A DNA stretch of 37,127 nt, taken from NCBI GenBank assembly GCA_030611085.1, contig JAUWQI010000013.1, positions 1 through 37,127 of the forward strand. The letters are read 5' to 3'. The notes under the pieces were generated by a model. It saw only the letters and a program-made list of their open reading frames with translations. It did not search any database and had not been told where the DNA came from. The stretch comes from Dehalococcoidia bacterium (GTDB lineage: Bacteria > Chloroflexota > Dehalococcoidia > GIF9 > AB-539-J10). The position numbers and the translations under genes are program-made. Shown here piece by piece: positions 33,321 through 37,127 of this stretch (position 1 is the first letter of the stretch; every line of letters starts with the position of its first letter).

Positions 33321-33446
33321 CTAGCGAAATCTTATACCATCCTTATAAAGGGTGACCAGCTTTCCCTGGAATACTTCTAAATCATGGCTATGAAAGCAAT
33401 TTTCTACCAGCCCGTAGCTAACATTTTCGTCTATGACGAGCTTCAT
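33321..33446 (-). pseudogene. Truncated DUF5615-like (PIN-like) toxin
   Basis: A 41-codon ORF starting MKLVIDENVSYGLVENCFHS, directly after the DUF433 stop (TAG then ATG). MKLxIDENVS is the characteristic opening of the DUF5615/Mut7-C PIN-like family that pairs with DUF433 antitoxins. Family members are about 110 residues, but this ends LVTLYKDGIRFR. The second and third acidic motifs are missing, so the toxin is probably dead or a remnant. It is too short for the ORF track. Confidence 0.75.
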
Positions 33447-33659
33447 CTAAGGGGCTACCTTCTCAGTGGAGATGTACGCCGCATATTCGAGGCAAGCCAG
33501 GATATCCTCGTGTTTAAGTCGCGGGAAGTTCTTTAATATGGTGTCATAATCCTCGTTAGCCGCCAAATGACTGAGAACTACATGTACTGGAATGCGAGTG
33601 CCCTTGATGCAGGGCTCCCCAGCACAGATATTTGGGTTCGAAGTAATCCTCGGATTCAT
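33447..33659 (-). CDS. DUF433-family antitoxin-like protein
   Basis: A 70-aa protein: ITSNPNICAGEPCIKGTRIPVHVVLSHLAA, then ILKNFPRLKHEDILACLEYAAYI, which is the full DUF433 consensus (a winged-helix-like DNA-binding unit). TGGAGGCGTAAAA precedes the ATG. DUF433 genes usually sit upstream of a DUF5615 PIN-like toxin; here the partner is truncated. Confidence 0.92.
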   Translation of the reverse strand: MNPRITSNPNICAGEPCIKGTRIPVHVVLSHLAANEDYDTILKNFPRLKHEDILACLEYAAYISTEKVAP

Positions 33660-33827
33660 TTTTACGCCTCCATTTTGCCGCTAATCGCTGCTGTTATTTT
33701 AGCTTGCAAGCTTCCTTGCGCCAGAGTGTCGCTGCTTTCTGGGGAAACAACTAGAATTATACACCCCTTCATTCATTCATTGTGGTCACCTCAAGATACT
33801 TGCTAAGTCTGGTTGGGCGGGCTTCGG

Positions 33828-35096
33828 CTAACATAGCTTGGCAGGGTGTGCCGACGGCTTGGTATTTTCTATAGCCTCCAACAAGCTATCGGCCAAAACC
33901 GGCACTGAGTGGTATTTCATAACATACTCATAACCTCTCATTCCCATCTCCTGGCGCTCTCTATCGCTCAGGTTACATAGCTCCATAATAGCCTTTGCCA
34001 TTTCCTCGGCATCTTCTGGTGGCACTATTATGCCACAGTTTGCCTCGGCTACAGGATTATTTATTGAATTTGCGCCCCAGATTATCGGCCTAGCACTCGC
34101 CATGTAATCAAAGAGCTTATTAAAGCTCAGGCCATATTTATACAAATCTGATTTCCTTACACATGCCGCAGCAATGTCAATAGCTTTCAGAAGCTCAGGC
34201 ATTGCATTTTTCGGGATTGACTTGTGGAAACTTATATTACTTAATTCCTCAGCTTTCCCTACCAACCTTTCCTTTTCCGGCCCATCACCCACCAGCAGAA
34301 AATGAGCTTTATCCGCTCCCCTTTCTTCAAGTAGCTTTGCCACCTCAATTATTGTATCCAGGGCATTCGCTATGCCATGGGCGCCGGTGTAACCTACCAA
34401 AATCTTTCCACTCGATTTGAAGCTGGAGATAAGTTCATCTAGCTCCTGAGGTAACTGAGCTCCGGTATCGGAGAATAATTCAGGGCTTACGCCATTTGGT
34501 ATATAGACAATCTTATTACCGGGAATGCCCAATCCTGTTATGTATTCTGAGGCTTTAGGCAAAAGAACAATGATTTTCTTTGCCCTGTGGTAAAGGAACT
34601 TTTCCAGGGCTCTCAGCAGCCTTACCACAGAACTTTTGCTGCTGTAGCCGCCTATCTCCACGAAAGTTTGCGGCCACAGGTCACGAATCTCAAGTATGAA
34701 CCTTGCCTTCTTTAATTTAGCCAGAAACCATCCGACTAACCCGGCAAATGGGTGGGGGGATGATGCCAGAATCACATCGGGCTTTTCTTTAAGCCGAAGT
34801 CCAAAAGGAATGACACGAAAGCTGTAACTCAGCATATTTAAAACCCTTCGCCAGTCATTGCCACCATAGTAAGGAGAGGTCCGAATCCAGACGAACTCTA
34901 CCCCGTTTATATTCTCCCTGCGGTAATTTTGCTTCCCCTCAAGCCTTTCCTCTTTCCTGGTGCGATGGCTGAAGCTGGAGGCAAAGATAGTAACCTGGTG
35001 TCCCCGCTTTGTAAGTTCCCTGGCAAAGTCAAAATGCCTCGTGCTGCCTGGCGTATCAGGAGGAGTAGCATAATGGTTAAGCATCCAGATGTTTAT
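33828..35096 (-). CDS. GT4-family glycosyltransferase (WbuB-like), possible ATA start
   Basis: A glycosyltransferase of the GT-B fold, 418 aa from the first ATG (35084). Family members start four or five residues earlier (M-x-I-W-x-LNHY); here the frame reads ATA AAC ATC TGG ATG CTT, with GAGAGG 8 nt before the ATA, so the start given is ATA at 35096 and ATG 35084 is the alternative. The N-terminal half has NHYATPPDTPGSTRHFDFARELTKRGHQVTI and FILEIRDLWPQTFVE. The C-terminal donor domain has VGYTGAHGIANALD, FLLVGDGPEKERL and KLFDYMASARPIIW. It would add a sugar to the lipid-linked amino sugar. The last 50 residues are duplicated at 32343. Confidence 0.9.
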   Translation of the reverse strand: MNIWMLNHYATPPDTPGSTRHFDFARELTKRGHQVTIFASSFSHRTRKEERLEGKQNYRRENINGVEFVWIRTSPYYGGNDWRRVLNMLSYSFRVIPFGLRLKEKPDVILASSPHPFAGLVGWFLAKLKKARFILEIRDLWPQTFVEIGGYSSKSSVVRLLRALEKFLYHRAKKIIVLLPKASEYITGLGIPGNKIVYIPNGVSPELFSDTGAQLPQELDELISSFKSSGKILVGYTGAHGIANALDTIIEVAKLLEERGADKAHFLLVGDGPEKERLVGKAEELSNISFHKSIPKNAMPELLKAIDIAAACVRKSDLYKYGLSFNKLFDYMASARPIIWGANSINNPVAEANCGIIVPPEDAEEMAKAIMELCNLSDRERQEMGMRGYEYVMKYHSVPVLADSLLEAIENTKPSAHPAKLC

Positions 35097-35479
35097 TGCA
35101 ACACCCTCTCAACTTGTGCAAAAATTCTCCTGGCAATTTCCAACGCCTTTTGGGCATCTTCTTTCGTCGGTTCACCATGAGGCAGAAGACCGATATCTGG
35201 GAGATAGCGAGATTCGACATAAACCTCGCTAAGGAAGTCTAAGTCACTTATGTTAACCTTGAGGAGGAAGTTTAGTTGGCTTAATTTCTGATAGAGGAAG
35301 CCTAAATCATGAGTTCTTGGTGGAGCTGTTCCCTGTTGAAATAAAAGTCCTTTAAATACCTTTTCTACAAATTGTTGGGTATGAAAGCACACTAGGCGAT
35401 AAACGCCTTCATTCATTAAGGCTGCTATTGCCTTAAAGTCATCCAGCGCATAATCAAACCAGGGATTTTTCCCTTTCAT
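35093..35479 (-). CDS. HEPN-domain protein (MNT partner)
   Basis: A 128-aa helical protein from MKGKNPWFDYALDDFKAIAAL; the ORF could begin three codons earlier. YRLVCFHTQQFVEKVFKGLLFQQG and the later ESRYLPD are typical of the COG2250-type HEPN family. HEPN proteins are RNases or AMPylation targets in toxin-antitoxin pairs with minimal nucleotidyltransferases. The stop TAA overlaps the proposed ATA start of the glycosyltransferase (ATAA), showing tight coupling to a polysaccharide gene. Confidence 0.88.
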   Translation of the reverse strand: MKGKNPWFDYALDDFKAIAALMNEGVYRLVCFHTQQFVEKVFKGLLFQQGTAPPRTHDLGFLYQKLSQLNFLLKVNISDLDFLSEVYVESRYLPDIGLLPHGEPTKEDAQKALEIARRIFAQVERVLQ

Positions 35480-35816
35480 ATAAAACACTCCCCTTCTCTA
35501 GTATATCCTTGATAAATAGGGAGCCCTCTTGGGATAAAAACTTCACTTCATTTGGGGTAAGAATAATAACATCTATAGGGACATTTCGCTTTATTCCTCT
35601 TAGTGCTTGGGCCCTTCGATAAAGTCTCTTTGTCTTAGTTTCCTTAATGATAAGAAGGTCTATATCGCTCCATTCATGCATTCTACCGGTTGCCAGGGAG
35701 CCAAAGAGGATTATTTTCTCCGGCTGATATTTCTCTACAACTATGGCTATAATCCGGCGTAGTTCCTCTTCTAAAACTTCCTTCCGCTGTGTAGTAGTCT
35801 GCGTATTCAGTCCCAT
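35454..35816 (-). CDS. Minimal nucleotidyltransferase (MNT)
   Basis: A 120-aa nucleotidyltransferase-fold protein with ILFGSLATGRMHEWSDIDLLII: Gly39-Ser40 and the metal pair Asp51/Asp53. MNT antitoxins inactivate HEPN toxins by adding AMP units. It overlaps the HEPN gene by 26 nt or more. AAGGAGTCA lies close before the ATG. Confidence 0.92.
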   Translation of the reverse strand: MGLNTQTTTQRKEVLEEELRRIIAIVVEKYQPEKIILFGSLATGRMHEWSDIDLLIIKETKTKRLYRRAQALRGIKRNVPIDVIILTPNEVKFLSQEGSLFIKDILEKGSVLYEREKSLV

Positions 35817-35899
35817 TGACTCCTTGTCGATGTGCTTTCAGGTGCTCCAATTGCTATTGTATGGGCTTTTCATGCTATTCTCAAGGTAAGCAAAGCCCC

Positions 35900-36349
35900 T
35901 CATATAAATCCAGGAACTGCAAACTGCTCCAAAAAGTCTGCCGGGGTAACAATGTGCAGCCCTGACTTTTCGCTGATGCCGGGATTGTCAAAGAAATGTT
36001 TATCTCCGGTGATTAGATAATCCGGCTGTGCCGCTACTGCCGCAGCCAGGATAGGAGCATCCTCAGCGTCTATTACCTTAGTCCAGTAGGTAGTTTCTTT
36101 GGGTGTTGGGTCTTTCACAATTTCGGGAGGAGTATTTATCAGCAGCTTCCTCAGGGCGGGAAGTGCCGCGGGAAGTTTCTCATTGATAGTACGCACCACT
36201 TCCTCCTGCACTTGCTGTGATATAACCACCTTCAGCTTGCCTTCGATAAAATATTGCAGGATTGTCCCCGGTGTCCCTGATGAGGAATATAGTCCAGAGA
36301 AAATGACATTACTATCTAAGAACACACGGGACTTAGACTTTGGTTGCAT
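35900..36349 (-). CDS. PIN-domain toxin (COG1569-like)
   Basis: A 149-aa PIN-domain protein: VFLDSNVIFSGLYSSSGTPG with Asp12, Glu49 or Glu50 in QVQEEVV, DAEDAPILAAAVAAQPDYLITGDKHFFD with Asp97 and Asp116. This is the COG1569 layout with its Ser-Gly-rich loop after the first Asp. It overlaps the AbrB-like gene by 17 nt, the usual antitoxin-first arrangement. Confidence 0.92.
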   Translation of the reverse strand: MQPKSKSRVFLDSNVIFSGLYSSSGTPGTILQYFIEGKLKVVISQQVQEEVVRTINEKLPAALPALRKLLINTPPEIVKDPTPKETTYWTKVIDAEDAPILAAAVAAQPDYLITGDKHFFDNPGISEKSGLHIVTPADFLEQFAVPGFI

Positions 36350-36617
36350 AGCGTTCGCTAACGAGCTCCTGCCTCACTTGGCGGCCTGCTTTTTGGAGCT
36401 CCTCTTCAGCGATTCCAGAGCGCTTAAAAACCTCACGGATTTCCTTTAGTGCCTCCAGTGCGACTACTTTTTTGGGACTAGCCACAAGAACAGCACCCTC
36501 TAAGGTCAGTTCCAGCTTATCACCTGGCCCAACTCCGAGCTGCTCACAGACCTCCCTTGGAAGAGTGATTTGTCGCTTGGGACGCAATACCACATCTATA
36601 ACCTTTTTCTCTGCCAT
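36333..36617 (-). CDS. AbrB/MazE-like antitoxin
   Basis: A 94-aa protein from MAEKKVIDVVLRPKRQITLPREVCEQLGVGPGDKLELTLEGAVLVASP, a swapped-hairpin AbrB (SpoVT) DNA-binding domain. A helical tail (EALKEIREVFKRSGIAEEELQKAG) would bind the PIN toxin. The start at 36617 is preferred because GGGGGAAAGCAGC lies upstream and the extra 13 residues of the ORF are unlike the family. Confidence 0.91.
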   Translation of the reverse strand: MAEKKVIDVVLRPKRQITLPREVCEQLGVGPGDKLELTLEGAVLVASPKKVVALEALKEIREVFKRSGIAEEELQKAGRQVRQELVSERYATKV

Positions 36618-36746
36618 GCTGCTTTCCCCCATCGTTGGAAGTAGGATATAAGACATCCTACGCCATAATTATCTCAGAGAGGTTCAAGGCATGTCAACAT
36701 TTTGTACTCGTTCATATGATTAGTGATACTCTGCATCCTCTCATTG

Positions 36747-36772
36747 TCATTGCGAACAGCGAAGCTTCGAAG
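36747..36772 (+). repeat. Degenerate hairpin element (ATTGC variant)
   Basis: GTCATTGCGAACAGCGAAGC followed by TTCGAAGCAAACC. The left arm is intact and the right arm partly decayed. Confidence 0.7.
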
Positions 36773-36804
36773 CAAACCCTAAGGTAAGATTGCCACATCT
36801 TCAC

Positions 36805-36837
36805 ATCTTGGTTGGGGACAAGCCCCGACCCTACGAC
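36805..36837. repeat. GGGGACAAGCCCC palindromic segment
   Basis: TTGGTTGGGGACAAGCCCCGACC forms a GGGG/CCCC hairpin unlike the other two families. Seen once here, so its status as a repeat is inferred from its placement among repeats. Confidence 0.4.
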
Positions 36838-36842
36838 AAAGG

Positions 36843-36992
36843 AAATCCTAAGCACGAAATACGAAATGCTAAACAATATCGAAGCACCAATGACCAAAAT
36901 TCAAAACAGAATAGGTTTTGGTATTTGAATTTGGAATAATGTCATTGCGAGGAACGAAGCAATCTCAATTTGTTTAGAATTTTGAAATTAGT
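36843..36992. repeat. AT-rich interspersed element with an inserted hairpin element
   Basis: AAATCCTAAGCACGAAAT, CTAAACAATATCGAAGCAC and GGTATTTGAATTTGGAAT match the minus strand of 20638-20744 in order. At 36938-36969 the match is interrupted by a 32-nt block containing an ATTGC/GCAAT hairpin element, then resumes with TTGTTTAG. More AT-rich words continue to about 37045. No gene is visible in 36618-37127. Confidence 0.9.
36941..36966 (+). repeat. Hairpin element inserted in the AT-rich element
   Basis: GTC, arm ATTGC, centre GAGGAACGAA, arm GCAAT, CT; flanked by AAT on both sides. Confidence 0.9.
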
Positions 36993-37088
36993 ATTTAGGA
37001 TTTTAAGCACTTAGGATTTAGATATTCGAATTTAGAGTTTAGATGTCAACAGCCGTAGTGGGAGAGCGTTTATTAACTACTAAAAAAT

Positions 37089-37114
37089 GTCACTCTGAAC
37101 GAAGCGAAGAGTCT
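37089..37114 (+). repeat. Hairpin element with ACTCT/AGAGT arms
   Basis: GTC, ACTCT, GAACGAAGCGA, AGAGT, CT. Both arms differ from the ATTCT/AGAAT consensus by one compensating base. Confidence 0.9.
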
Positions 37115-37127
37115 AAAGAAGATTCTT

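Noticed and set aside
20638-37045. Insertion sequences behind the repeats
   Set aside because: No transposase, integrase or long terminal inverted repeats were found in any frame; the repeats are short and non-coding.

Overview
The window looks like a chromosomal segment of an anaerobic or microaerophobic bacterium. It carries superoxide reductase, a high-molecular-weight rubredoxin, a rubrerythrin fusion, a DPS-like ferritin and a peroxiredoxin. The gene set, divergent UppP and high density of short interspersed repeats would fit Chloroflexota (Dehalococcoidia-like), but this taxonomic guess rests on memory of similar genomes and no marker gene here fixes it.

Layout. (1) 1-7902, + strand: pyrimidine synthesis, with carA, carB and pyrK. 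carA and carB are separated by a HicB-like protein, a PD-(D/E)xK nuclease-like protein and a DEDDy-type 3'-5' exonuclease. (2) 7998-13422, +: a YjbQ-family protein and Hsp20, then an oxygen/iron cluster: two tandem flavin reductases (the second fused to rubredoxin), a rubrerythrin-hotdog thioesterase fusion, a DUF438-type PAS protein, a DPS-like ferritin, class II superoxide reductase and a peroxiredoxin lacking the usual C-terminal cysteine. (3) 13762-19312, +: two ABC export pairs flanking one lipoprotein membrane-fusion protein (MacA/MacB-like). The last permease is split by a frameshift in an AT-dinucleotide run. (4) 19418-24338, -: folE, a flavin reductase, thrC, hom and a parvulin-type foldase. 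(5) 24547-24620, +: tRNA-Pro(GGG). (6) 24700-36617, mostly -: a surface-polysaccharide locus (Wzz-like protein, UppP on +, PglF/WbpM-type dehydratase, DegT aminotransferase, phosphoglycosyl transferase, hexapeptide acyltransferase, GT4 glycosyltransferase). It is interleaved with six toxin-antitoxin-type modules: VapBC, RelE, HicBA, DUF433/DUF5615-like, MNT/HEPN and AbrB/PIN.

The most striking feature is a family of short interspersed hairpin elements. Each starts GTC, has a 5-nt arm, a GAGCGAAGCG-like centre, the complementary arm, and ends CT. The arms differ between copies (ATTCT/AGAAT, ATTGC/GCAAT, ACTCT/AGAGT, ACCCT/AGGGT, GCCCT/AGGGC) yet remain complementary. They lie between genes and also in frame inside carA, hom and, at four places, pyrK. 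A second, AT-rich element family abuts gene ends and supplies the stop codons of carB and thrC. One copy pair forms an empty-site/filled-site comparison for insertion of the hairpin element. The rubrerythrin-thioesterase fusion is the most unusual single protein.
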